A DNA stretch of 39,717 nt, from NCBI GenBank assembly GCA_937921775.1, contig CAKZUK010000239.1, positions 1 through 39,717 on the forward strand, written 5' to 3'. The notes beneath the pieces were generated by a model, which was given only the letters and a program-made list of their open reading frames with translations, was not told the origin of the DNA and made no database searches. The stretch is from an uncultured Saprospiraceae bacterium. GTDB lineage: Bacteria; Bacteroidota; Bacteroidia; Chitinophagales; Saprospiraceae. Made by a program: the position numbers and the translations under genes. Each line of letters starts with the position of its first letter. Position 1 is the stretch's first letter. Positions 25,751 through 36,100 of the stretch are shown here, piece by piece.

Positions 25751-28159
25751 ATGAGTATGTTTGATGAATTATTTCTCCCCAAAGGAATTAGCGACGAAAT
25801 GGAATTCTCTCCTATGTTTACTGTTGAAGATGAAGAACAGGAAGACGAGGATGCTGATTTTCCTAAAGTTATTCCGATCCTAGCAGTAAAAAATACAGTA
25901 CTTTTTCCAGGAGTAGTTACTCCAATTACAGTGGGAAGAGACAAGTCTATAAAAGCAATCAACAAGGCTTATGATGAAGGCCGTATGATTGCAGTGCTTT
26001 CGCAAATGGATAGCAAGAATGAAGATCCTACTGTTGAAGATATGTACAAAGTTGGGACGGTAGCTAAAATCGTGAAGCTGTTTAGAATGCCAGATGGAAC
26101 GGCTACCGCTATTCTCCACGGTAAGCGAAGATTTCAATTGGTAGACATGGTCAAGGAAGATCCATTCATGATGGGTGAGATTCAACTTCTAGATATAGAA
26201 AAAGTAAAAAACAAATTGGAATTTGAAGCAATGATGGTGTCTATAAAAGATATGGCCAAGCAAATCATTGAGTTGTCACCAAACATTCCAACAGAAGCAA
26301 ACGTGATGTTGAAAAACATCAAGCACCAATCATTTTTACTCAACTTCATTGCATCAAATCTTGGTGTAGGAGTAGAAGAGAAGCAAAGTGTGCTGGAAAC
26401 AAACAACCTCAATAAAAAAGCACGGAAAGTTCTGGAGTACATGGATAATGAACTTCGGGTTCTAGAACTAAAAGACCAAATCGAAAATAAAGTAAGAGGT
26501 GATATTGAAAAGCAACAACGAGATTATTTTCTGAATCAACAACTCAAAACGATACAGGAAGAACTCGGTCAAAACCCTCAAGAAGAGGCAGTGAAGAAGT
26601 TGCTGGAAAGAGCAAAAACAAAGAAATGGTCTAAAGCCGTTAATGACGCTTTTCAAAAAGAATTAGTCAAAGTAAGTCGCATCAATCCTCAGGTTGCAGA
26701 ATATTCTGTTCTGTTGAATTATCTTGAACTGATGCTAGACCTTCCATGGGAAGAATATACTGAAGATAATTTTGATCTGAAAAAAGTAAAAGTAATTTTA
26801 GATAAAGACCATTATGGATTGGATGATGTGAAAGATAGAATTTTGGAACACCTCGCAGTTTTGAAATTGAAAGGAGATATGAAGGCCCCAATCCTTTGCC
26901 TAGTTGGCCCTCCTGGTGTTGGGAAAACATCATTGGGTAAATCAATAAGTAAGGCTTTGAATCGAAAATTCATTCGCATGTCCTTAGGCGGATTACACGA
27001 TGAGTCAGAAGTTCGTGGACACAGAAAGACCTACATCGGTGCCATGCCTGGACGAATCATTCAGTCTATAAAAAAAGCAAAATCATCAAACCCCGTTTTT
27101 ATATTAGATGAGATAGATAAAGTTGGGAAAGACAATAGAGGTGACCCTTCTTCCGCACTATTGGAAGTTTTGGATCCAGAACAGAATACAACTTTCCACG
27201 ATAATTATCTGGATATTGAATATGATCTTTCGAAAGTAATGTTTGTAGCAACGGCCAATTCACTGAGTACGATTCAACCTGCTTTGCGCGACAGAATGGA
27301 AATCATTCACGTCAGTGGTTACTCTACCGAAGAGAAAATTGAAATAGCAAAGCGCCACCTGATCCCATTTCAATTGAAAGAACATGGCTTGAAGACGGCA
27401 AACGTGAAGTTGAAAAAAGATACGATTCAAGCACTTATACAAAGTTACACTCGTGAATCTGGCGTTCGTTCACTCAGTCGACAAATAGCAGGAGTCATGC
27501 GACGCATCGCCAAAAATGTCGCGATGGAAGAGGAATATGATGTTGATGTAAAACCGACTAACCTAGAGGCGATCCTTGGACCATCTAAATTTTCCAGAGA
27601 GCTTTATATGGAACAAGACACTCCAGGTGTTGCGGTAGGTTTGGCTTGGACAAGCGTAGGTGGTGATATTCTTTTTGTAGAAGCTAGCTTGAGTAAAGGA
27701 AAAGGTAAGCTAACATTGACGGGGAATTTGGGAGATGTCATGAAAGAATCTGCAACAACAGCATTGAGTTATATCAAAGCGAACAGTGATTCTTTGGGTA
27801 TTAACTCAGATATCTTTGAAAAGAATGATATTCATATTCATGTACCAGAGGGAGCAATTCCAAAAGATGGCCCTTCTGCTGGTATCACAATGATTACGGC
27901 ATTGACCTCTGTCTTAAAAGGAAAACCAGTCAAATCGTATTTAGCGATGACTGGTGAGACGACCCTTCGAGGAAAAGTATTGCCAGTAGGTGGAATCAAA
28001 GAAAAAATTCTAGCAGCAAAGCGAGCGGGGATCAAACAAGTGATTCTTTGTAAGGAAAATAAAAAGCATATTGAAGAAATTAATCCAGCTTTTATAAAAG
28101 GACTGAAATTTCATTATGTAGATAAAGTAGAGGAAGTACTGAAAATAGCGGTAAAATAG
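25751..28159 (+). CDS. lon: ATP-dependent protease Lon (endopeptidase La)
   Basis: The start at ATG 25751 gives 802 residues; the open frame extends to 25682, but the extra N-terminus (basic, low-complexity) is not typical, and MSMFDELFLPKG is a good beginning. The N-terminal substrate-binding LON domain (about 38-240, FPKVIPILAVKNTVLFPGVVTPI) is followed by a coiled linker. The AAA+ domain has Walker A GPPGVGKT (386-393) and Walker B VFILDEIDK (near 450). The protease domain has the Ser-Lys dyad: S709 in PKDGPSAG and K752 in GGIKEK, at the same spacing as E. coli Lon (679 and 722). It degrades misfolded and regulatory proteins in the cytoplasm. Upstream dyads suggest stress regulation, but no CIRCE element is seen. 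Confidence 0.97.
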   Translation: MSMFDELFLPKGISDEMEFSPMFTVEDEEQEDEDADFPKVIPILAVKNTVLFPGVVTPITVGRDKSIKAINKAYDEGRMIAVLSQMDSKNEDPTVEDMYKVGTVAKIVKLFRMPDGTATAILHGKRRFQLVDMVKEDPFMMGEIQLLDIEKVKNKLEFEAMMVSIKDMAKQIIELSPNIPTEANVMLKNIKHQSFLLNFIASNLGVGVEEKQSVLETNNLNKKARKVLEYMDNELRVLELKDQIENKVRGDIEKQQRDYFLNQQLKTIQEELGQNPQEEAVKKLLERAKTKKWSKAVNDAFQKELVKVSRINPQVAEYSVLLNYLELMLDLPWEEYTEDNFDLKKVKVILDKDHYGLDDVKDRILEHLAVLKLKGDMKAPILCLVGPPGVGKTSLGKSISKALNRKFIRMSLGGLHDESEVRGHRKTYIGAMPGRIIQSIKKAKSSNPVFILDEIDKVGKDNRGDPSSALLEVLDPEQNTTFHDNYLDIEYDLSKVMFVATANSLSTIQPALRDRMEIIHVSGYSTEEKIEIAKRHLIPFQLKEHGLKTANVKLKKDTIQALIQSYTRESGVRSLSRQIAGVMRRIAKNVAMEEEYDVDVKPTNLEAILGPSKFSRELYMEQDTPGVAVGLAWTSVGGDILFVEASLSKGKGKLTLTGNLGDVMKESATTALSYIKANSDSLGINSDIFEKNDIHIHVPEGAIPKDGPSAGITMITALTSVLKGKPVKSYLAMTGETTLRGKVLPVGGIKEKILAAKRAGIKQVILCKENKKHIEEINPAFIKGLKFHYVDKVEEVLKIAVK

Positions 28160-28512
28160 TCGGCAGTTATTTTCTATAAAAGGACTGAAGTTCTATTTTT
28201 ACAAGAGAAAATAATGTCCTTGTCTAAAGGATTTTGAAATAAAGACTGAGCAATAAAAGCCTTGTTTTAAGATACACAGACAACCATTCTCTCGATAAAT
28301 GTATCATTAGAGTAGCAGTACTTTTGGCAAATCTTTTAAGAAAAAATAGAAAACAGTCAAATCGGACTTCAATTTTTGTTAAAAGTCTGTTAAGCAAACA
28401 TAAAGGTCGCTTGAGATACGCAATAGTACACGTTACCTTATTATCTTTATCTAACAACTGGATTAAGCAATTTAATACTTGCTTTACTACAAAACGTAAA
28501 ATATTAAATACG
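28160..28512. other. Intergenic region (353 bp) between lon and the carboxypeptidase-regulatory-like gene
   Basis: No gene is recognised. A weak hairpin with T-run (AGGACT/AGTTCT, about 28183-28202) shortly after the lon stop may be its terminator. The downstream gene could be read from 28324, but that extension lacks a signal peptide and is not supported. Confidence 0.4.
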
Positions 28513-29163
28513 ATGATGAGGCTTTTCTTTCTTTCAATATGCACACTTTTTCTGAGTACCAGCATGATGGCTCAAAACGAACAGGATTCCTTAGTTCAAT
28601 TTACAGGGATGGTACTGGACGGAACCGATGAGGAACTATTCCCAGTTTCATATGCTAATATTTACCTTAAAGATGAAAATAGAGGAACCTACTCTGGCCT
28701 CAAAGGTTATTTTACTTTCGTAGTCGAAAGAGGAGATACAGTAATATTTTCAACCTTAGGATATAAAACAGTTGAATTTATTATTCCTGACAGCCTAGAA
28801 GAGGATCGCTATTCCATCGTTCAACTCATGACACGTGATACGCTCAACCTTCCTGAGACTGTAGTATTTCCTTGGCCAAGTAAAGAACATTTCAAAATTG
28901 AATTTCTGGCATTGGATGTAAAAGATGCTTTGGCCGATAGAGCACTAGAGAATTTAGCCGAAGATGCACTTCGTCGTCAGCAGGCAGAAGTTCCAAGAGA
29001 TGGCCGCGAGCATGCCGACTACTATCTGCGTAAACAGGCCAAAAGCTATTACCATATTGGACAAGCTCCACCAATGAATATCTTCAACGTAGTTGCTTGG
29101 AAGGATTTCTTTGAAGCATGGGAAAGAGGAGATTTCAAGAAAAAGAAGGATAAGAAGAAGTAA
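28513..29163 (+). CDS. Exported protein with carboxypeptidase-regulatory-like domain
   Basis: ATG 28513 (or 28516) is chosen because it begins a signal peptide (MRLFFLSICTLFLSTSMMAQ); the longer frame from 28324 would bury it. The product has 216 residues. Residues about 28-110 form a CarboxypepD_reg-like beta domain (FTGMVLDGTDEELFPVSYANIYLKDENRGTYSGLKGYFTFVVERGDTVIFSTLGYKTVEF), the type found in TonB-dependent transporter N-termini and as stand-alone secreted proteins in Bacteroidota. A second part (about 130-216) is helical and ends in a very basic KKKDKKK tail. It is probably periplasmic or outer-membrane-associated; its partner is unknown. A strong terminator follows at 29196-29239, so it is a single-gene unit. 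Confidence 0.83.
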   Translation: MMRLFFLSICTLFLSTSMMAQNEQDSLVQFTGMVLDGTDEELFPVSYANIYLKDENRGTYSGLKGYFTFVVERGDTVIFSTLGYKTVEFIIPDSLEEDRYSIVQLMTRDTLNLPETVVFPWPSKEHFKIEFLALDVKDALADRALENLAEDALRRQQAEVPRDGREHADYYLRKQAKSYYHIGQAPPMNIFNVVAWKDFFEAWERGDFKKKKDKKK

Positions 29164-29195
29164 TTGAGGTACTTCCAATGTAATATAATTGTAAC

Positions 29196-29239
29196 AAAAG
29201 GAATGGTTTTTCGGTGTCACCGGAAAACCATTCCTTTTT
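29196..29239 (+). terminator. Strong rho-independent terminator, 20-bp stem
   Basis: The arms 29196-29215 and 29219-29238 pair over 20 positions with one G-T wobble and a 3-base loop, ending in TTTTT. This terminates the carboxypeptidase-regulatory-like gene before metF. Confidence 0.92.
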
Positions 29240-29262
29240 GTAATATCTTTGTATAATTCAAT

Positions 29263-29287
29263 TTGACTAAGACTTAATCTTAGTCAA
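29263..29287. promoter_or_regulatory. Candidate operator overlapping the metF promoter
   Basis: TTGACTAAG (29263-29271) and CTTAGTCAA (29279-29287) form a perfect 9-bp dyad with a 7-base spacer. The right arm overlaps the expected -33 position of the promoter ending at 29308. Confidence 0.62.
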
Positions 29288-29308
29288 TCGAACTTTTTTG
29301 TAGATTTG
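29280..29308 (+). promoter_or_regulatory. Putative metF promoter
   Basis: TTAG (29280-29283), 17 bases, then TAGATTTG (29301-29308), a good match to TAnnTTTG with a near-consensus -33. The 5' UTR would be about 75 nt before the ATG at 29390. Confidence 0.58.
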
Positions 29309-29389
29309 TGGCACTCCAACCAAATTATACTGCACAAGCGTTTTATAAAATGCTAACACCTAATTAAATAGAAATATTAACCGGAATTA

Positions 29390-30349
29390 ATGAAAGTAAC
29401 AGACTATTTTGACAAAGCGAAGGGAAAAACACTCATCTCATTCGAAGTTTTACCTCCATTGAAAGGCGGCGGAATGCAAGCAATTTTTAAAACGCTTGAT
29501 CCGCTAATGGAATTCAAACCCCCATTTGTTGATGTAACCTATCACCGAGAAGAATTCATTTATAACAAAAGAGATAGCGGATATTACGAGAAAATTGCCA
29601 TCCGAAAACGTCCGGGAACTGTAGGTATCTGTGCATCTATTATGCACCGCTACGGGATTGACGCAGTACCGCATTTGATCTGCGGTGGTTTCACCAAAGA
29701 AGATACCGAAAACGTATTGATCGATTTAAACTTTCTAAACATCAAAAATGTATTAGCACTCCGTGGTGATGCACGTAAGTTTGATGGTAAGTTTATTCCC
29801 GAAAAAGATGGACACAATTACGCCGTTGATTTGGTCAATCAGATGAATGATATGAACACTGGTAAATACCTAGACAGCAATATTGAGAATGGTGAAAAAA
29901 CCGACTTCTGTATCGGTGTTGCCGGTTACCCAGAAAAACATATAGAAGCACCTAACTTCGCTATTGATCTCCAATACCTAAAAGCAAAAATTGACGCTGG
30001 TGCCAGCTACATTGTAACCCAAATGTTTTTTGATAATCAAAAATATTTTGACTTTGTAGATGCTTGCCGTGCTGCTGGAATTAATGTGCCTATCGTACCA
30101 GGATTGAAACCATTGACCAAGTTTTATCAACTAAGTTCATTGCCAAGACTTTTCTTTATTAATCTACCTGAAGATTTAGTGGCAGCAGTCATGAAAGTAA
30201 AAGGAGATAAAGAAGCCATCAAGCAAGTTGGAATAGAGTGGTGTATCGCTCAGTCAAAAGAACTAAAAGCAAAGGGCGCTCCTTGTTTACATTATTATAC
30301 GATGGGAGATCAGGACACCATACGAACAATCGCAGAGCAGGTTTATTAA
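29390..30349 (+). CDS. metF: Methylenetetrahydrofolate reductase
   Basis: 319 residues, an FAD-dependent TIM-barrel enzyme that reduces 5,10-methylenetetrahydrofolate to 5-methyltetrahydrofolate for methionine synthesis. The opening SFEVLPPLKGG (17-27) carries the conserved Glu of the SFEFFPPK motif. FVDVTYH, PHLICGGFTKEDTENVLIDL, NVLALRGDARK (about 121-131, the LRGD motif) and GASYIVTQMFFD (about 204-215) are all family landmarks. It ends with a normal family-length C-terminus. The M14 carboxypeptidase gene follows after only 45 bp, so the two may be cotranscribed although functionally unrelated. A dyad over the promoter suggests transcriptional control, perhaps by methionine-related signals (inference). 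Confidence 0.96.
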   Translation: MKVTDYFDKAKGKTLISFEVLPPLKGGGMQAIFKTLDPLMEFKPPFVDVTYHREEFIYNKRDSGYYEKIAIRKRPGTVGICASIMHRYGIDAVPHLICGGFTKEDTENVLIDLNFLNIKNVLALRGDARKFDGKFIPEKDGHNYAVDLVNQMNDMNTGKYLDSNIENGEKTDFCIGVAGYPEKHIEAPNFAIDLQYLKAKIDAGASYIVTQMFFDNQKYFDFVDACRAAGINVPIVPGLKPLTKFYQLSSLPRLFFINLPEDLVAAVMKVKGDKEAIKQVGIEWCIAQSKELKAKGAPCLHYYTMGDQDTIRTIAEQVY

Positions 30350-30394
30350 CCAAGCTCAAGCCTACTTAAAATACAAATATAACAAACAGAGCAA

Positions 30395-32965
30395 ATGAAT
30401 ATCCATCCTCACACATCCGTGCAAGTGCTTGCAAAAAAAATAACACTTTTAGCAGTAAGTCTGATGATTACTACTTTTTGCTTTGCGCAAAATACCTTGA
30501 AATCACCTAATGAGTTTTTGCCTACTGATTTTGGTAAACACTTTACACCCCATCATTTGCTCGTAGATTATTATGAATATGTAGCAGCTAATAGCGATCG
30601 AGTGACACTTCAACAATATGGTTGGACCAATCAGAAGCGTCCTCTAATGGTTGCTGTTATTTCTTCACCAGAAAACATCAAAAACATTGATGCTATCCGA
30701 AAAAATAACTTGGTAAAAACAGGAATGATTGGTACTGAAGAAAAATCAACTAGCGTCAAAGATAAATCGGTGATCTGGATTAGCTATGGTGTCCACGGGA
30801 ATGAGGCTGGTGCTTCTGAAAGTTCCATCTCTACACTTTTTGAATTAGCAAACCCTACTAATAAAGAGTCCGCAGCTTGGTTAGAAAATACAGTAGTCAT
30901 TATCGATCCTTGTATCAACCCTGATGGCTATTCCAGATATACACACTGGAATTGGAATGTTGGAACCAAAGTGCCAAACCCAGAACACGAAGCCATCGAA
31001 CATGATGAGCCTTGGCCGGGAGGACGAACCAATCACTATATGTTTGACCTCAATAGAGATTGGGCTTGGCAAACACAGATAGAATCTCAACAACGAATGA
31101 AAGTGTATCACACTTGGATGCCACACGTACACGTAGATGTGCACGAGCAGTATCCTGAAAATCCTTATTATTTTGCTCCGGCAGCACAGCCTTATCATCA
31201 GCACATTACAAAGTGGCAATCTGATTTTCAAACTGAAATAGGAAAAAATCACGTCAAACATTTTGATAAAGAATCCTGGTTGTATTTTACGCGCGAAATA
31301 TTTGACCTTTTTTATCCAAGTTACGGAGATACCTATCCAACCTTCAACGGAGCTATCGGTATGACTTACGAGCAGGCAGGACACAGTCTTGCGGGTAGAG
31401 CGATCTTACTCGAAACGGGAGATACCCTCACTTTAGCTGATCGAATTGCTCACCATACCATGACCTCACTTTCAACAGTGGAGATGGGCTCAAAAAATGT
31501 AGATCGTATAGTTGAAAATTTTGAAAAATATTTTAAAATTAGTTCCGAAAATCCAGATGGAGATTATCGTTCTTTCGTTATCAGAGGATCGAACCCACAA
31601 GGTAAACTTAGCGAACTATGCAAATTGTTAGATCGCAATAAAGTTCGATATGGCCTTGCCGGAAAAAAGAGCAAAGGCCTAAATGCTTACGATTACAAAA
31701 CAGGAAAAGAAACGAATATTGATATCAACGCTGACGATATAGTTATAAATATCTGGCAGCCACAATCTGTTTTGACAAAAGTATTATTTGAACCAGAGCC
31801 ATTCCTTATTGATTCTTTGACCTACGATATTACTGCTTGGTCTATGCCGCATGCTTATGGTTTAGATGCTTTTGCTTTGAAGCAAAAAGTAAGTGCCAGC
31901 TCAGAATATAAAACTGAAAACCTTGCAGATCTGGATATTAGTAAACAAGCCTATGCTTTTATTGCACCATGGGAATCAATGGACAATGCACGCTTCTTAA
32001 GCGCAATATTGAAAAAAGGAATCAACGTTAGAACGTCACACGAGCCCTTTTCAATTGGAGGTCGAGACTACAAGTCAGGAACCCTTGTTATCAACAGAGG
32101 AGACAATAGAATATACACAGGTAAACTTGATGAAGATATTAAAGCCGCAGCAAAAGCAAGTAATCAAGAAGTCATTCCAAGCACAACAGGTTATGTAGAT
32201 TATGGACATGACTTTGGAGCAGATGCTTTAAAGCTTGTTAAAGCACCAAAAATATTAGTACTTTCTGGCGAAGAGACCTCATCTAATAGCACTGGTCAGG
32301 TCTGGCACTATTTTGAAGATGCGCTCAACTATCCAATCACTTTGATGCCTGCTGGCAAATTGAGTATGCGTAAGTTAAATGAATATAATTTATTGATTTT
32401 GCCAGAAGGCTACTACAAAGGATTCAGTGATTCAATGTTGAAAGAATTGCGCACATGGGTTTCAAGAGGAGGTAGAGTCATTGGTATTGGAAATGCAATA
32501 AGTGTATTTGACGGAAAGGAAGGCTTCAACCTTGAACGATATGCTTCCGAAAGTGAAAAAGATGCCGCTAAAAAGCAACCAAAAATAAGTGACCGACTCG
32601 TTCCATTTGCTGGACAAGAACGTCGAGCTATTTCACAACAAATGCCGGGTGCCATTTTTCGATTGAAAATGGACAATACACACCCACTTGGTTTTGGATT
32701 TTCAGATTATTACTTTTCATTAAAGACATCAGGCAGAAATTACCAATTCTTAAAAAACACTTGGAACGTAGGGTATATAGATGACGATGTTTTCTACCTC
32801 GGATTTGCAGGTTCAAAAGTTGTAAAGAGAATGAAAGGAACCACCGTGTTTGGTGTAGAGAAAATTGGATCAGGCTCCGTCGTATATATGGTCGATAACC
32901 CACTTTTCCGTGGATTCTGGGAGCAGGGTAAATTTTTATTCAGTAATGCCGTGTTCTTTCAATAG
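30395..32965 (+). CDS. Secreted M14-family zinc carboxypeptidase
   Basis: 856 residues. The signal peptide (KKITLLAVSLMITTFCFAQ) ends near residue 32. The M14 catalytic domain (about 50-380) shows the zinc ligands HGNE (H134, E137) and a later His in HVDVHEQ (H250), with the NPDGY segment (175-179) between them. GMTYEQAG (about 325-332) probably carries the catalytic Glu. The C-terminal region (about 620-750: PKILVLSGEETSSNSTGQVWHYFEDAL, YNLLILPEGYY) resembles a class I glutamine-amidotransferase-like fold, found in the large bacterial M14 proteins of this type. It would remove residues from peptide C-termini outside the cytoplasm. No T9SS sorting domain is evident, so it may be periplasmic. 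It is likely cotranscribed with metF. Confidence 0.92.
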   Translation: MNIHPHTSVQVLAKKITLLAVSLMITTFCFAQNTLKSPNEFLPTDFGKHFTPHHLLVDYYEYVAANSDRVTLQQYGWTNQKRPLMVAVISSPENIKNIDAIRKNNLVKTGMIGTEEKSTSVKDKSVIWISYGVHGNEAGASESSISTLFELANPTNKESAAWLENTVVIIDPCINPDGYSRYTHWNWNVGTKVPNPEHEAIEHDEPWPGGRTNHYMFDLNRDWAWQTQIESQQRMKVYHTWMPHVHVDVHEQYPENPYYFAPAAQPYHQHITKWQSDFQTEIGKNHVKHFDKESWLYFTREIFDLFYPSYGDTYPTFNGAIGMTYEQAGHSLAGRAILLETGDTLTLADRIAHHTMTSLSTVEMGSKNVDRIVENFEKYFKISSENPDGDYRSFVIRGSNPQGKLSELCKLLDRNKVRYGLAGKKSKGLNAYDYKTGKETNIDINADDIVINIWQPQSVLTKVLFEPEPFLIDSLTYDITAWSMPHAYGLDAFALKQKVSASSEYKTENLADLDISKQAYAFIAPWESMDNARFLSAILKKGINVRTSHEPFSIGGRDYKSGTLVINRGDNRIYTGKLDEDIKAAAKASNQEVIPSTTGYVDYGHDFGADALKLVKAPKILVLSGEETSSNSTGQVWHYFEDALNYPITLMPAGKLSMRKLNEYNLLILPEGYYKGFSDSMLKELRTWVSRGGRVIGIGNAISVFDGKEGFNLERYASESEKDAAKKQPKISDRLVPFAGQERRAISQQMPGAIFRLKMDNTHPLGFGFSDYYFSLKTSGRNYQFLKNTWNVGYIDDDVFYLGFAGSKVVKRMKGTTVFGVEKIGSGSVVYMVDNPLFRGFWEQGKFLFSNAVFFQ

Positions 32966-32995
32966 CATTTTGTCGTAAATTAGAATATTCTAAAG

Positions 32996-33051
32996 AAAAA
33001 GCGTCTTAGTATTGGCAGGCATTTTGAAATGTCTCTACTAAGGCGCTTTTT
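32996..33051 (+). terminator. Terminator of the M14 carboxypeptidase gene
   Basis: Arms 32996-33011 and 33036-33051 pair over 16 positions with one G-T wobble and end in TTTTT. The loop is 24 bases. Confidence 0.9.
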
Positions 33052-33146
33052 CTATTTGTGAATGTCTATATTGCAGCTCCTCATCTTAATAAAGCTAAAT
33101 AAAGCGTCTACTACCTAAACTTATATTGTAAATCACAGACTTTTAA

Positions 33147-33174
33147 TTGAGACTCATCTCTTTTAATATCTTTG
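33147..33174 (+). promoter_or_regulatory. Promoter of the S1 protease gene
   Basis: TTG (33147-33149), 17 bases, then TATCTTTG (33167-33174) fits TTG-N17-TAnnTTTG. It leads into a short 5' UTR of about 20 nt before the ATG at 33200. Confidence 0.65.
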
Positions 33175-33199
33175 GAATAATTACCTAAAATCGAAATAC

Positions 33200-36100
33200 A
33201 TGAAAAACTATTTGCTCGTTCTAGTAATTCTATTAGCCCTACCTATTCTATCATTTGCTCAAAAAGATGCACGCATAGCTTCTGGCTTAAAGGCTTTAGA
33301 CGAAGTTCCTCAAATGGTAATGCCAGCATTAAACAATGAGTCATTATATGAAGCAGAGCTGAATCGACGTGGCCCTGGGATTGCTCCTCGATTTGCAGAA
33401 ACAATGGAAGTTCAGGTTTCTACTACAACTCATGGAACTTGGGAAATGGCTGACAACAACAATCTCGTATGGCGCTACCGCGTTCATTCTGCTGGCGCCA
33501 AATCTCTAAACTTCGGTTTTTCCAAATTTATAATGCCTGAAGGTGGTACCCTCATCTTATATGCAGCAAATAAAAATAAAGTGATGGGGCCATTTACTCC
33601 TGCAGATAATGAAGTACACGAAGAACTTTGGACTCCAATAATAGATAGCGATGATGTAATCATTGAAGTACAGCTACCCGCTGAAATGCAATCGGAATTA
33701 CAACTTGAACTAAAATCTGTCAATCACGATTATGTCGGGTTTTCAGAAATGAGCTCAATATCAGGATCTTGTAATCTAGATGTTATTTGTGGAGCTGCTG
33801 ACGGCTGGGAAATTGTAGAAGGCTACCGTGATATAATTCGATCTGTTGCAGTAATCGCTCAAGGAGGTGGTACATTCTGTACTGGGTTTTTAGTGAATAA
33901 TGTCAACAACGACTGTACACCATTTTTCATGACAGCAAATCACTGCGGCGTAAATAGCGCTAATGCAGCATCTCTAGTAACTTACTGGAATTTTGAAAAT
34001 AGCACTTGCCGTCAACCTGGTTCTTCACAAAGTGGAGGCAATGGAAACGGACAATTAAATGATTTTAATACTGGAGCAATACACCGTGCTTCATATGCTC
34101 CTTCCGATGTTACCTTACTAGAATTGGATGACCCTGTTTCTCCTGAATCGAATGCATTCTTTGCAGGATGGTCTGCAGAATTTGTGATTCCACAAGATAC
34201 AATTATAGCGATTCACCATCCAAGTACGGATGAAAAACGGATAAGTTTTGAATTTGATCCGGCAGCTCCAGGTTTAGATTTGGCAAATAATATTGTAGAT
34301 ATTTCTCAAGCAGATCATATAATTATTCCTGATTGGGATATCGGAACAACGGAACCAGGTTCTTCTGGTTCTCCACTTTATAATAATCAAAAACAGGTAG
34401 TAGGACAGTTACATGGAGGTGGTGCCGCTTGTGGTAATAATCTCTATGATACTTACGGATGGTTTAATACATCATGGGATGGAGGTGGAACTCCAGCTAC
34501 TGCACTTCGTTTTTGGCTTGATCCAAATGATACAGGTATCTTGAACATTCCTGGTAAGGATTGTAATTTTAGTGTGAGTGTTGATCCTCCATTTCAAGAA
34601 CTTTGTGCACCATTAGATGCTACTTTTAACTTATTGGTGGCAGAAAATTTTGCTGCAGATGTAACGCTTACTGCAAGCAATGTTCCTGCTGGAGCAATGG
34701 TTTCTTTTTTACCTAACCCTGTACCACCTAATGGAACGTCTGTAATGACGATTAGCAATACAGGAGCTGTGACTAGTGGCCAGTATCAAATGGAAGTCAA
34801 CGGAACGGATGGATTTGAATCGACTACAAGTCTTGTCACAGTAACTATTTTAGAAGGGGCACCTACTATGGTGAGCCAACTACAACCATCTAATGGTGAA
34901 ACAGCTACGATCACAGCACCCGTATTTTCTTGGAATCCATCAGCAGGTGGGGGAGAGTATGAAATACAGATAGCAACAGATGCAGCATTTATAGACATTG
35001 TGGAAACAGCCCCCGGATTAACAACAGCAATGTATAGTTCAGGATTTTTGAATACCCTGACTACTTACTACTGGCGTGTAAAAGGAAACAACATTTGTGG
35101 AGAAGGTCCCTGGTCTATGGTTTGGAATTTTACAACTGCTGACATTGCCTGTGGAAGTATCAATGCTACTGATGTGCCAATAGATATTGGTACTGGACCA
35201 GCTAATACCGTTAGTTCTACTTTAAATATCTCGATTTCGGGATTAATCACAGATATTAATTTGAGTAATTTAGAAATTAATCATACTTATGTTGGTGATT
35301 TATCAGGAACACTTGAATCACCTTCAGGTACAGTCATTCAATTATTTAATGAGCCAGATGATGGTGGTTGTGGCGAGAGTAATATCAGCGTTACCTTTGA
35401 CGATAACGCCATGAACACGGCAGCAGACTTTGTTGCATCTTGTGATGGAGGAGGTACCGCAGTGGCAGGTATGTTCCAATCTGCCGATCCTTTGTCTACC
35501 TTTAATGGAGAAGATCCGAACGGAAATTGGATCTTAACGATTATTGATGATGCAGGGGCAGATGGTGGAGCAATCACCGGATGGGATATAGATATTTGCT
35601 CTTCGATCCCAGTTGATATTAGCTTGTCTCCTTCGAGCAACGAATTATCAGGTTGTTTGAGTGATGACTATAGTCTAGAACTAAGTATTGGAACGGAATT
35701 CGAAGCAACGGGAGCTATGCTTTCTGTTGCAGGTAATCCTGCAGGCTCAACCGTTACTTTTAGTAATAATCCTGCTATGCCGGGCTCAATAGTAAATGTT
35801 GATATCACAGGTGTAAACACAGCCGGCACATTCCCATTGACTTTTACAGCAGATGATGGTGTTAATTTGACAAATGCTATGGTTACTTTGGTAGTGGAAG
35901 CTATTCCTTCGGCTGCTATTTTATCTACTCCTGCCAATGCAGCTGTTGATGTATCGTTGATACCAACTTTGCAATGGAATGCAGTAACTAACGTTAACTC
36001 ATATTTTATAGAACTGGCCACTGATGCTGCTTTTGCAAACATAGTAGCCTCAACAAATACTACTTTACTTGACTTTCCAATATCAAGTGCACTTGAATAT

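Noticed and set aside
30881..31384. 167-aa minus-strand frame inside the M14 carboxypeptidase gene
   Set aside because: It is fully antisense to conserved catalytic sequence, and its composition looks like a frame shadow.
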